From Candidatus Bathyarchaeota archaeon (GTDB lineage Archaea; Thermoproteota; Bathyarchaeia; Bathyarchaeales; B26-1), in the NCBI GenBank assembly GCA_003662645.1, contig QMYL01000004.1, positions 1 through 13,640 of the forward strand: DNA of 13,640 bases. Reading direction: 5' to 3'. Positions 1 to 6,625 of the stretch are shown piece by piece. The notes under the pieces were generated by a model that made no database searches, was not told the origin of the DNA, and saw only the letters and a program-made list of their open reading frames with translations. A program made the translations under genes and the position numbers. Within the stretch, counting starts at the first letter, position 1. The number at the start of each line of letters is the position of its first letter.

Positions 1-237
1 CTCTTGTGCACCCGCGTAACGCCGGTAATAAAGGAGGCTGTCCAGAGGGAGTCCCAGATGGAGGGCTTGACAACCTCTGAGTGGCTCCGCAACCTGATCG
101 TTAAGGAGTTGAAGGAGAGGGGGCATTACCTAAGGTTTATAGGTTTCCAACCCTCGAGAGGGAAACGACCTAAAGTTATTGGCCACTTACCGGTTTTAAC
201 CGGTTTAGTGATGGTAATTTCTAGCATCCGCTTATAA
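1..237 (+). CDS. Ribbon-helix-helix (CopG/Arc-like) DNA-binding protein, 5' partial
   Basis: The frame is open to the left edge, so the true start probably lies outside; the first possible start inside is a TTG at 4. The visible N-terminal part reads as a short strand (TRVTP), a first helix with alternating charges (residues about 6-20), a turn (GLTTSEWL) and a second helix ending in KELKERG. This is the layout of ribbon-helix-helix proteins, which bind DNA as dimers through the strand and usually act as small repressors or antitoxins. The roughly 35 residues after KERG are basic, then hydrophobic, and do not look like the usual short tail of this family. They may be run-on translation after loss of an earlier stop. 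No toxin partner is visible; the next gene is convergent and overlaps its last 6 bases. Class fairly sure, target unknown. Confidence 0.6.
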   Translation, partial: LLCTRVTPVIKEAVQRESQMEGLTTSEWLRNLIVKELKERGHYLRFIGFQPSRGKRPKVIGHLPVLTGLVMVISSIRL

Positions 238-858
238 TTGGCCGGAAGCCCACAGTATCCCCCTTCTGAGCATCTCCCTAAAGGCTGGGTTTTCGTAGGC
301 TTCCTTGGTGTGTCCTAGCGATAGGTAGAAGACCCTACCTTTCCCGTATCCCTTGGTCCAAGCTACCGGCTGCCTCTCACCCTCCCATAGGCAATAGAGG
401 AGGAGGTGGTACCGGGTGGGGTCGTGGCGGAGTATGTATAACTCATCGTAGATATCGAAGTCGTTTATCCCCTTCGTTATCGGGTGGTCACTATCGGCAA
501 CCTCAATGTGAAAGGTTTGATGTTTTGGGTGGGATAGGAAGACCCCTCCAAGCATATCGAGATACTCCTCCGAGTCCTTGAAGGAGTCTGCGGCTGAATG
601 TAGCCCAACGAAACCTCCCCCAGACGATACAAAGTTGAGTAAACCCCTAAGCTGGCTCTCCGTCAATTCCCCTCCGGTGTAGTAGCATAGGAGAACGTCG
701 TATGTGCTTATCCTATCACCCTCAAGCTGGTTCAGGTCCTGCGTAACCGAGGGTTCAAACCCGGCCTTCTCAACTATCTCGGATATGAGTGGGGCGAAGT
801 CACTTATTCTATGGAAGGGGAAGCTATCATTCCCAAGTATGAGAACTCTCTTAACCAA
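232..858 (-). CDS. ThuA-like domain protein (class I glutamine amidotransferase-like fold)
   Basis: This 208-residue protein matches the ThuA (trehalose utilisation) family in length and motifs. It has an N-terminal Rossmann-like strand (KRVLILGND), a YDVLLCYYTGGELT segment, a glycine-rich turn then GLHSAADSF near residue 95, a DHPITKGINDFDIYDELY block near residue 125, and a C-terminal GRVFYLSLGHT strand. ThuA-like proteins have a glutamine-amidotransferase-like fold, usually without the catalytic cysteine triad; here the nucleophile-elbow position lies in the GLHSA stretch and has no cysteine. They are linked to sugar metabolism, but the reaction is unproven. The start is a TTG at 858, preceded by GGTGAG on the minus strand. 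It converges on the ribbon-helix-helix gene and shares a palindromic TTATAA with it, each strand reading a TAA. Family assignment is strong; substrate unknown. Confidence 0.85.
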   Translation of the reverse strand: MVKRVLILGNDSFPFHRISDFAPLISEIVEKAGFEPSVTQDLNQLEGDRISTYDVLLCYYTGGELTESQLRGLLNFVSSGGGFVGLHSAADSFKDSEEYLDMLGGVFLSHPKHQTFHIEVADSDHPITKGINDFDIYDELYILRHDPTRYHLLLYCLWEGERQPVAWTKGYGKGRVFYLSLGHTKEAYENPAFREMLRRGILWASGQL

Positions 859-914
859 CTCAACCTCACCTTGGGTCGGGGGAGCCTACAATCACGTCAT
901 CAGTTGTTGAGAGA

Positions 915-955
915 TTATTTAAGGCCTCCATAATTAACTATGGATATTTAAGGCC
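915..955 (-). promoter_or_regulatory. Candidate promoter/operator for the ThuA gene: two TATA-like boxes around a dyad
   Basis: On the minus strand, GGCCTTAAATA occurs twice, at 916-926 and 945-955, 29 bases apart. Either could be a BRE/TATA element; the nearer one sits about 60 bases upstream of the TTG at 858. Between the two copies lies an inverted repeat, TCCATA-N6-TATGGA (927-944). TATA-like boxes flanking a dyad would suit a regulated promoter, but no transcript start can be seen. Confidence 0.4.
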
Positions 956-978
956 CTGGCGTATGGAGGGATCTATCT

Positions 979-1320
979 TCATCCGAGCCTTATTACGTCC
1001 TCGTCCTTCCCCTTATTATCTTTCTCTACTTCGGCATCCTTCGTTGAAATCTCCCTTATGAGCGGTTTCCCGCCCTCGATCACTATCTCCGCGTTGGGGT
1101 ATTCGGATTGGAGTCTCCTCTTCAACTCACCTACGTCTACGTTTTTCCCAACCTTCGCGTAGACCTTGGTTCCCTCAGGTGTTTGGGTTACCCTTATGGA
1201 GTAGCCTGACTCTGAGCCTTCACTCTCAAACCTCTCGAAGAGCTCATCAAACTCATCAAAGAGTGAGCCTCCGAAGAGCTCGTCTATTATGCTCCTCCGC
1301 CTCTTATTCCTGCGAAACAT
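979..1320 (-). CDS. Small acidic hypothetical protein, divergent from the thermosome gene
   Basis: This is a 113-residue protein. It has a basic N-terminus (MFRRNKRRR), a Phe/Glu/Asp-rich amphipathic stretch (SLFDEFDELFERFE), and a compact region of predicted strands and one helix (SGYSIRVTQTPEGTKVYAKV, then VDVGELKRRLQSEYPNAEIVI). It ends in a highly charged Lys/Glu/Asp tail. The shape resembles small conserved proteins of thermophilic archaea and faintly recalls an Hsp20-like beta domain, but I do not recognise a named family. The ATG at 1320 has no SD upstream, while an AATTAAAA box lies about 22 bases before it on the minus strand, so the mRNA may be leaderless. It sits head-to-head with the chaperonin gene across a 148-base intergenic region, which allows joint stress control. 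The function is unknown. Confidence 0.65.
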   Translation of the reverse strand: MFRRNKRRRSIIDELFGGSLFDEFDELFERFESEGSESGYSIRVTQTPEGTKVYAKVGKNVDVGELKRRLQSEYPNAEIVIEGGKPLIREISTKDAEVEKDNKGKDEDVIRLG

Positions 1321-1336
1321 TTTTATTCACGCCCGC

Positions 1337-1348
1337 CTTTTAATTCCT
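1337..1348 (-). promoter_or_regulatory. Possible TATA box of the 113-residue protein gene (leaderless)
   Basis: The minus strand reads GGAATTAAAAGG, centred about 22 bases upstream of the ATG at 1320. No SD is present before that ATG. A TATA box this close would place transcription initiation at or near the start codon. An imperfect dyad centred on GGAATTCC (1364-1371), with AATAAA and TTTATT arms, lies just upstream and could be an operator. Confidence 0.3.
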
Positions 1349-1408
1349 ACTCGGAAATAAAGGGGAATTCCGTTTATTAATCATCAACATTACAATATTT
1401 AAGTATAC

Positions 1409-1422
1409 GAAAAATATATAAA
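1409..1422 (+). promoter_or_regulatory. BRE/TATA promoter of the thermosome gene
   Basis: CGAAAAATATATAAA is a near-ideal archaeal BRE plus TATA box, with TATATAAA at 1415-1422. Transcription would begin about 25 bases downstream, near 1443. That gives a leader of about 25 bases carrying GGAGGG at 1457-1462, six bases before the TTG start. It is the strongest promoter-like sequence in the window, as expected for an abundant chaperonin. Confidence 0.75.
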
Positions 1423-1468
1423 CTTAACCTAATCAATTCATAATAAACGGAGTGATGGAGGGATAGGT

Positions 1469-3118
1469 TTGTCCACGCTCGCTGGGACGCCCGTCCTGAT
1501 ACTGAAGGAAGGGTCAACGAGGTCTAGGGGTAGGGATGCCCAACACGCGAACATAACCGCCGCCAGGATAATCGCTGAGGCTGTCAGGAGCTCCCTTGGA
1601 CCGAAGGGTATGGATAAGATGCTCGTCGACAGCTTGGGTGATGTAACGATCACGAGTGATGGGAGAACCATCCTAGACGAGATCGACGTTGAACATCCGG
1701 CGGCGAAGATGATGGTTGAGGTCGCCAAGACCCAGGATGACGAGGTTGGGGATGGGACTACAACCTCAGTTATAGTTGCAGGTGAACTCCTCGGTAAGGC
1801 TGAGGAGCTGATAAATAAGAATGTCCACCCAACCATCATAATAGATGGATACCGGAAGGCCGCCGAGAAGGCTCTGGAGATCCTAGAGGAGATAGCCATA
1901 CCGGTGGACCCAACCGATAAGGAGTTCTTGAAGAAGGTAGCAATGACATCCATGGCTAGCAAGCTTGTATCAGAGAACCGTGAGCAACTGGCGGAGATAG
2001 CTGTCGACGCCATACTCCACGTAGCCAGGAAGGTCGGCGACGCCTACAGGGTGGACCTAGACGATATAATGGTCGAGAAGAAGCCGGGAGAATCGGTGAC
2101 TGAGACTAGGCTGATCGAGGGTATAGTCCTAGATAAGGAGGTTGTCCACGCGGGGATGCCGAAGCGGATCGAGAAGGCCAAGATAGCCCTACTGAACTGC
2201 CCGCTAGAGGTCGAGAAGACCGAGTTCGACGCGAAGATACACATCGAGACGCCGGAGCAAATGGAGGCCTTCCTAAGAGAGGAGGAGAACATGCTCCGGA
2301 ACATGGTTGAGAAGATAAAGAAGGCCGGAGCCAACGTGGTCATCTGCCAGAAGGGCATAGACGACATGGCCCAACACTTCCTAGCCAGGAGTGGAATACT
2401 GGCCGTCAGGCGTGCTAAGAAGTCGGATATGGAGAAGCTCTCAAAGGCCACCGGCGGGAGGATAGTGACAAACCTAGACGACCTCTCACCGAATGACCTA
2501 GGATATGCAGAGCTCGTAGAGGAACGCAAGATCGGAGACGACAAGATGGTCTTCATAGAGGGATGCAAGAACCCGAGGTCGGTGGCCATACTCATCCGTG
2601 GAGGAACCGAGAGGATCGTAGACGAGGCTGAGAGGTCGGTCCACGACGCCCTCTGCGTGGTTAGGGATGTAGTGCAGGAGCCTAAGATCCTAGCTGGTGG
2701 TGGGGCGCCGGAGATGGAGATAGCCAGAGCCCTCAGGGATTACGCTGAGTCGTTGCCGGGTAGGGAACAGCTCGCCGTTCAGAGCTTCGCCGAGGCGATA
2801 GAGACCATACCGATAACACTTGGGGAGAACGCTGGCTTGGACCCGATAGACATACTCTCGGATCTGAGGGCCCGCCACGACAAGGGTGAGAGATGGGCTG
2901 GGGTCAACGTCTTCGAGGGTAAGGTCGACGACATGGGGAAGCTCGATGTATATGAGCCTTTGGCGGTCAAGAAGCAGGTTATCAAGTCGGCTACAGAGGC
3001 CGCTACGATGATACTGAAGATTGATGACGTCATAGCCGCCGGGAAGATGAAGACGCCGTCAACCTCGAAGGGTCCTGAAGGCTACGGAGGGTATGGCGGA
3101 GGAGGGGGCTTCGAGTAG
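1469..3118 (+). CDS. thsA: Thermosome subunit (group II chaperonin), glycine-tailed paralogue
   Basis: This is a full-length 549-residue thermosome subunit; the family is usually about 540-560. It forms cytosolic double-ring ATP-dependent folding chambers. The N-terminal equatorial domain has LGPKGMDKM (residues 43-51) and the nucleotide-binding GDGTTTS (94-100). The apical domain lies mid-protein. GGGAPE (about 408-413) and NAGLDPID (about 453-460) mark the return of the equatorial domain, and the protein ends in a Gly/Tyr-rich tail typical of thermosomes. Start TTG at 1469 is chosen because GGAGGG lies six bases upstream and the ATG at 1455 is out of frame. A strong TATA box lies upstream and a T-rich run follows the stop. 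A second paralogue with a different tail is at the right edge. The symbol is generic; the alpha/beta assignment cannot be made here. Confidence 0.97.
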   Translation: MSTLAGTPVLILKEGSTRSRGRDAQHANITAARIIAEAVRSSLGPKGMDKMLVDSLGDVTITSDGRTILDEIDVEHPAAKMMVEVAKTQDDEVGDGTTTSVIVAGELLGKAEELINKNVHPTIIIDGYRKAAEKALEILEEIAIPVDPTDKEFLKKVAMTSMASKLVSENREQLAEIAVDAILHVARKVGDAYRVDLDDIMVEKKPGESVTETRLIEGIVLDKEVVHAGMPKRIEKAKIALLNCPLEVEKTEFDAKIHIETPEQMEAFLREEENMLRNMVEKIKKAGANVVICQKGIDDMAQHFLARSGILAVRRAKKSDMEKLSKATGGRIVTNLDDLSPNDLGYAELVEERKIGDDKMVFIEGCKNPRSVAILIRGGTERIVDEAERSVHDALCVVRDVVQEPKILAGGGAPEMEIARALRDYAESLPGREQLAVQSFAEAIETIPITLGENAGLDPIDILSDLRARHDKGERWAGVNVFEGKVDDMGKLDVYEPLAVKKQVIKSATEAATMILKIDDVIAAGKMKTPSTSKGPEGYGGYGGGGGFE

Positions 3119-3125
3119 GCCTTAA

Positions 3126-3137
3126 CTTCCTTTTTTA
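3126..3137 (+). terminator. T-rich terminator after the thermosome gene
   Basis: A TTCCTTTTTTACC stretch begins eight bases after the thermosome stop. Archaeal transcription commonly stops at T-runs without a hairpin, so this is a plausible terminator. No convincing TATA box follows before the next gene at 3202, so some read-through into it is possible. Confidence 0.45.
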
Positions 3138-3201
3138 CCCTACCTGAACCCTCCTATTTCTGGAAGGCTGAACAACCCCCACCGCTCCATCCTTAGGGCT
3201 T

Positions 3202-3993
3202 ATGTTACTCGATGGGTTAACCATCTGGATATTCCCAACCAGCTTGAGGCTTGCATCCGAGAGGGTAGCCAACCTTCTCAGGCTAGCCAGCTTCGACCAT
3301 CTATTTCTGAACCTACCGAGGAGGCTTGAGGGCTTAGTGAGGGCGCTCGGTGAGGGCGCACCGTATGAATGGTTCATGAGGAGGGTGTCCGACTTGATGG
3401 TTATCCGTGAACCCTTAACCTCATGGGAGTATAGGGTCCAGCCGATCTTGAAGATTGTTAGGGGGATCATGAATGAACGCCACAGGTTGAGGCTGTGGTG
3501 TTACAAGAGCCAGAAGATGGAGGAGTCATCCATAAGGATGGCTGAGAGGGTTGCGAGGCTTATACTAAGACTCAACGTGAGCGGTAAGATAGAGGTTGAT
3601 GAGTGGGGGGAGATGCTGACCCGATTCCTAGAGGAGAGCGGTGAGTCCTTAGAGGATGAGGCTCGATATATAGCTGAGAGGTTTGAGGACGGCGTCGGCG
3701 TATGCCTCTCCGACTTCTACGGTAGGGAGCTGAGGGAGCTCCTCATCAGGGAGGGTTTGGATGCGAGGTTCACCTACGTCTTCAAGCCTTACCACTTCAC
3801 CCCGCTGGAGGTTCTTCTACGCGAGTTTAGGAGGTGGAGGCTGAGGGGTTTGCCGCCGCTTAAGGAGAGGGTTGAGGAGCTTGTTAGATGTCACTCCGAG
3901 TTTATTAGGGACTACGTCTTGACTAGTGGGAGTTATGATGAGGCTTACCTCCGTTGGCTTTGTGATAGGGCTGCTTGGTTGAGGGTTGGGTAG
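3202..3993 (+). CDS. Hypothetical protein, 263 residues, helix-rich, unrecognised
   Basis: I do not recognise this family. The protein is rich in Arg, Glu and Leu and looks mostly helical and soluble, with no signal peptide or membrane segment. Notable stretches are VIREPLTSWEYR (near residue 75), a Trp-rich DEWGEMLTRFLEE (near 135), a possible nucleotide- or sugar-fold-like CLSDFYGRELRELL (near 172), and PYHFTPLEVLLREFRRWRL (near 195). The alternation of strand-like and helix segments faintly recalls TraB/ChaN-like proteins, but no diagnostic motif is present and I would not name it so. The ATG at 3202 is the only ATG, GTG or TTG in frame after the last upstream stop (a TAA near 3123), and it has only a weak SD. 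It follows the thermosome gene by 83 bases without an obvious promoter, so co-transcription is possible. Confidence 0.75.
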   Translation: MLLDGLTIWIFPTSLRLASERVANLLRLASFDHLFLNLPRRLEGLVRALGEGAPYEWFMRRVSDLMVIREPLTSWEYRVQPILKIVRGIMNERHRLRLWCYKSQKMEESSIRMAERVARLILRLNVSGKIEVDEWGEMLTRFLEESGESLEDEARYIAERFEDGVGVCLSDFYGRELRELLIREGLDARFTYVFKPYHFTPLEVLLREFRRWRLRGLPPLKERVEELVRCHSEFIRDYVLTSGSYDEAYLRWLCDRAAWLRVG

Positions 3994-4010
3994 CGACTTT
4001 ACCCTCTCGT

Positions 4011-4033
4011 CTTTTTGTCACTCCCTCGTTTTA
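4011..4033 (+). terminator. T-rich terminator region after the 263-residue protein gene
   Basis: Two short T-runs (CTTTTTG at 4011-4017 and CGTTTTAA at 4028-4035) follow the stop at 3993 and precede the archaellum promoter. They would serve as a weak T-rich archaeal terminator separating the two transcription units. Confidence 0.35.
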
Positions 4034-4045
4034 ATTACTAGTCAC

Positions 4046-4056
4046 ATAAATATTAA
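4046..4056 (+). promoter_or_regulatory. TATA box of the archaellum operon
   Basis: ATAAATATTAA lies in an A/T-rich stretch 54 to 64 bases upstream of the arlB1 TTG start. A start site about 25 bases downstream, near 4078, would leave a leader of about 30 bases. That leader contains the purine-rich SD region GGAGAGGAGAGGA (4095-4107). It is the only good promoter-like element before the operon. Confidence 0.6.
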
Positions 4057-4109
4057 TAACCGGTCAATAACCTATCCTTAATTGATAAAAATAAGGAGAG
4101 GAGAGGATT

Positions 4110-4730
4110 TTGAGGACGCGACTAAACAAGTGGGGAATGGTAGGCATCGAAGCCGCCATAGTACTGATAGCCTTCGTCATAGTAGCGGCAGCCTTCAGCT
4201 TCATGGTCGTGAACATGGGACTCTTCGCAACCCAGAGGGGCAGGGATGCAGTCCAGCAGGGACTACAAGAGGCCAGCACACCGCTAACAATGGATGGGAG
4301 CATAATCATACGTGGAAACTCGACGGGCGACGGCGTAGACGTGATAATAATCCCACTGAAGACCGTCGGGGTTAAGTACGTCCCCATGGGAGCCGACACA
4401 ACCGTCGTAACCCTGAAGATAGAGAACAGAACAGCCTACGCGAACATATACCACGGCATAAACACAACAGACCCAACCGACAAGACTTATGACCAGCTCG
4501 TCGCAGGGGTCTCAGCCGGCCAAGCGATCCTGTTCATCGAGAACTCCGATGGAGACAACTCACTGGATACCCAGGAGAAGGGTTACCTAGTAATACACCT
4601 AGGCAGCGGTGAACACGCAACCTACAGGGACCACGTCTTCATCGAGATCAGGCCTGAGAAGGGAGCTCCACTCTCCATAGAGTTCGTCATCCCGCCTGAA
4701 CTCCAGAGCGGATACATAACCATAGGCTGA
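4110..4730 (+). CDS. arlB1: Archaellin ArlB1 (archaeal flagellin), first copy
   Basis: This 206-residue protein is a filament subunit secreted through the type IV pilin-like route. A short basic leader (MRTRLNKWG) precedes the archaellin hallmark helix MVGIEAAIVLIAFVIVAAAF, with expected class III signal-peptidase cleavage after Gly9. The globular part is strand-rich, with three N-glycosylation sequons (NST, NRT, NTT) and an acidic loop NSDGDNSLDTQE (residues 145-156) that fits a calcium-binding DxDxD...E pattern. Start TTG at 4110 follows a GGAGAGGAGAGGA ribosome site; no better start gives a leader peptide. It opens the operon, one base before the next archaellin's GTG. Its codons favour C- and A-ending forms (for example aca, gac, gtc) more than neighbouring genes, as expected of an abundant product. 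Confidence 0.95.
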   Translation: MRTRLNKWGMVGIEAAIVLIAFVIVAAAFSFMVVNMGLFATQRGRDAVQQGLQEASTPLTMDGSIIIRGNSTGDGVDVIIIPLKTVGVKYVPMGADTTVVTLKIENRTAYANIYHGINTTDPTDKTYDQLVAGVSAGQAILFIENSDGDNSLDTQEKGYLVIHLGSGEHATYRDHVFIEIRPEKGAPLSIEFVIPPELQSGYITIG

Positions 4731-4731
4731 G

Positions 4732-5379
4732 GTGGAGGTCTTGCGCAGGGGTAGACGAAGCCTCCTGAGGAGTAAGAGGGCTATAGTCGGTATAGAGGCC
4801 GCCATAATACTGATAGCCTTCGTCGTGATAGCGTCAGCTCTGGCCTACGTAGCGATAAATATGGGCTTCTTCGCCTCGCAGAAGAGCAAGGACACCATAT
4901 CTAGGGGAATCTCGGAGGCTACGAGCGCCCTGGAGCTGGATGGCGTTGTGATAGCGAAGACGAGTGGGGGGAAGGTGAAGTATATAGCCTTCCCCGTTAA
5001 GCTCTCAGTGGGCAGGTCTGAGGTCGACCTAGGACAGAACGCGACTGTGGTCTCGGTTTATGCACCCGATGACTCCTTCGCCCTCTTGGACATATACCAG
5101 GGAGTGAACCAGTCGCTCTCGGACCCGACGGACCTAGATACCGTGATAAACTCGCTCCCATCCACTGCCTCGGCCATATTCGTAATCTACAACGATGACA
5201 ACGATACAGTTCTGGAGAGGAACGAGAAGGCCTTCCTAGTGATAAATCTGGGAACCCATACGGTCGACGAGTACCACAATGTTAAGATAGAGGTCAAGAC
5301 CGAGAAGGGTGCAACCCTGACGGTTGAGAGGTCTATACCAGGCGGCTTACCAACAAACGACTACGTCGACCTAGGCTGA
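4732..5379 (+). CDS. arlB2: Archaellin ArlB2, second copy
   Basis: This archaellin of 215 residues is a tandem paralogue of ArlB1. After a long basic leader with RRGRR and RSKR motifs comes IVGIEAAIILIAFVVIASAL, the hydrophobic assembly helix. Cleavage would fall after KRA, so the -1 residue is Ala rather than the common Gly. Three sequons (NAT, NQS, NDT) lie in the globular part. An acidic loop NDDNDTVLERNE (residues 154-165) sits at the same place as in ArlB1. The GTG at 4732 begins one base after the ArlB1 stop, suggesting translational coupling. An in-frame TTG at 4741 is an alternative but lies only one base past GGAGGT. A long hairpin with a T-run follows the stop and may make the two archaellin messages more abundant than the downstream genes. 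Confidence 0.95.
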   Translation: MEVLRRGRRSLLRSKRAIVGIEAAIILIAFVVIASALAYVAINMGFFASQKSKDTISRGISEATSALELDGVVIAKTSGGKVKYIAFPVKLSVGRSEVDLGQNATVVSVYAPDDSFALLDIYQGVNQSLSDPTDLDTVINSLPSTASAIFVIYNDDNDTVLERNEKAFLVINLGTHTVDEYHNVKIEVKTEKGATLTVERSIPGGLPTNDYVDLG

Positions 5380-5380
5380 A

Positions 5381-5422
5381 CCCCTCTTCCCTCTTTTTTA
5401 TGTAAAAGAAGGGAAAAAGGGG
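5381..5422 (+). terminator. Inter-cistronic hairpin with T-run between arlB2 and arlCDE
   Basis: The left arm CCCCTCTTCCCTCTTTTTT (5381-5399) pairs with the right arm AAAAGAAGGGAAAAAGGGG (5404-5422) around a four-base loop, with only a few bulges or mismatches. The left arm ends in six T. The structure begins right after the arlB2 stop. It could be a partial terminator or an RNA-processing/stabilising element giving excess archaellin message. The terminal GGGG of the right arm is also the likely SD of arlCDE, so folding would hide it. Confidence 0.65.
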
Positions 5423-5430
5423 ATTTCGCG

Positions 5431-6114
5431 ATGGATGAGAAGAATGATAGGATTGATGATGTCGAGAAGGAGATAAACGATCTGAAGTCCAGAGTTGACA
5501 GCCTCTCCGACGACCTGACAAACGCGATAACCGAGCTTAGGAACGCCGTCCTCGAGATAAGGACCGCCGTGAGCGAGATCGAGAACCCCTTCAACCTCCT
5601 GAGGATAATAACGAACGAGAAGGACCTGGAGAAGATAAGCAAGATGCGTCCAAGGGTAGAGGGTGAAGCCCCACCGGAGGCCTTGAAGATCGAGCTGGAG
5701 GAGGAAACTCCTAAAGCCGAGGAAGAGGCTGAGACTGTGAAGACCGTGGAGGAGGTATTCCCGGAGGAGAAACCCGTAGAGCCCATGGAGAGGCCGTCTT
5801 TCAAGCATGGGGTAGCCCTCCTGCGTTGGGTATACATGATGCTCGACCTAGGCTTCGATGAGGAGGGGATCAGGAGGCTCTGCGAGTACTGCGAGTTCTT
5901 CAGGTTCATACCGAAGGGTGCCAGCCCCTACATCTCGAACCTCTCGAGGGTCGTCATGAAGGCTAGAGCTCAGGGCTTATTGGAGGAGGAAGTTATACTC
6001 AGCATCTACGGCATCGCTGAGGCTCTCGGGATGAGGATTAGACCGGAGGATCTGAGCGGCCTACTGGTTCAGGTGTTGAGGAAGAATAGGATGGTTGAGA
6101 GCTTGATGGGGTAG
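5431..6114 (+). CDS. arlCDE: Archaellum accessory protein ArlC/D/E-like (FlaC/D/E)
   Basis: This 227-residue cytoplasmic protein has three parts. An N-terminal coiled coil spans residues 5-50, with regular D/E-x-x-L/V heptads. It leads into ENPFNLLRIITNEKDLEKI, which resembles the ENPF segment of ArlC. A Glu/Pro-rich linker follows (about 75-120). The C-terminal helical domain (about 127-215), including HGVALLRWVYMMLDLGF and the FIPKGASPYISNLS region, resembles the ArlD/E domain. In Euryarchaeota ArlC/D/E form a cytoplasmic ring that links the motor to chemotaxis adaptors; Crenarchaeota use the unrelated ArlX instead. Here one protein seems to carry both a C-like and a D/E-like part. The ATG at 5431 is supported by GGGGAT six bases upstream. 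It lies seven bases before arlG. Confidence 0.85.
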   Translation: MDEKNDRIDDVEKEINDLKSRVDSLSDDLTNAITELRNAVLEIRTAVSEIENPFNLLRIITNEKDLEKISKMRPRVEGEAPPEALKIELEEETPKAEEEAETVKTVEEVFPEEKPVEPMERPSFKHGVALLRWVYMMLDLGFDEEGIRRLCEYCEFFRFIPKGASPYISNLSRVVMKARAQGLLEEEVILSIYGIAEALGMRIRPEDLSGLLVQVLRKNRMVESLMG

Positions 6115-6121
6115 ATGAGGT

Positions 6122-6616
6122 ATGGGGTTCTCCCTGACCCTTAGCGAGTCCATAATATTGATAGCCTCCATAGTCCTGGCCAGCGCCTTCTCAGCCTACG
6201 CCATATACGCCGGGACTACCCTCCAGAGCAACCTCCTACAGAATATAGATACGATAAAGAGGAACCTCCACACCAGGGTTGAGGTAGCTTACGCCACCAT
6301 AGATGAGACCACAAGCCCAGACCACTTCGTCATCTACGTTAAGAACACAGGAACACTGGCCATAACCGATTTCTCACTGCTCGACGTGTACGCTGGCGAG
6401 TATGGGAAGGCTACCCTCTACACATACGACCAGAACGCGACGGCTGGGAGCGGCAAGTTCACCCTACACGATGCCGATGGGGATGGGGTTTGGGAGGTGG
6501 GGGAGACGGCCGTGATTAGGGCTTACCCGAAGAAGGACTTGAACGGCAGCCTGTATGAGGTTAAGGTTGTTCCGTATAGGGGTATACCGAGCAGTTACCT
6601 ATTCTCGCCTCCGTAG
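6122..6616 (+). CDS. arlG: Archaellum stator protein ArlG-like (FlaG)
   Basis: This 164-residue protein has an N-terminal membrane anchor (MGFSLTLSESIILIASIVLASAFSAY region, residues 1-27) without a pilin-type leader, then an archaellin-like beta domain. VIYVKNTGT (about 71-79) is the typical ArlF/ArlG/archaellin strand, and DADGDGVWEVGE (117-128) is a textbook EF-hand-like DxDxDG...E loop. ArlG forms a filament capped by ArlF outside the membrane and is thought to anchor the motor to the S-layer. I assign G here and F to the next gene because crenarchaeal operons run G then F; the pair could be swapped. The ATG at 6122 follows GATGAGGT directly, giving poor SD spacing, but MGFS is a common ArlF/G start. 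The stop TAG is directly followed by the next gene's GTG. Confidence 0.7.
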   Translation: MGFSLTLSESIILIASIVLASAFSAYAIYAGTTLQSNLLQNIDTIKRNLHTRVEVAYATIDETTSPDHFVIYVKNTGTLAITDFSLLDVYAGEYGKATLYTYDQNATAGSGKFTLHDADGDGVWEVGETAVIRAYPKKDLNGSLYEVKVVPYRGIPSSYLFSPP

Positions 6617-6625
6617 GTGATTGGG

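Noticed and set aside
185..206. ACCGGTTTTAACCGGTTT double repeat near the left edge as a possible operator or terminator
   Set aside because: It lies inside the coding frame, is a short direct repeat rather than a true dyad, and has no T-run after it.
1438..2595. Long open frames antisense to the thermosome gene (191 and 183 codons)
   Set aside because: They mirror the codon pattern of the chaperonin gene, give Ser/Ile-rich low-information products, and have no ribosome sites or promoters.
3062..3115. G-rich repeat at the end of the first thermosome gene
   Set aside because: It encodes the ordinary Gly/Tyr-rich C-terminal tail of group II chaperonins, so it is not an independent repeat element.
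4082..4375. 97-codon plus-strand frame overlapping arlB1
   Set aside because: It is out of frame with the archaellin, is His/Arg/Gly-rich and has no family features; a frame shadow.
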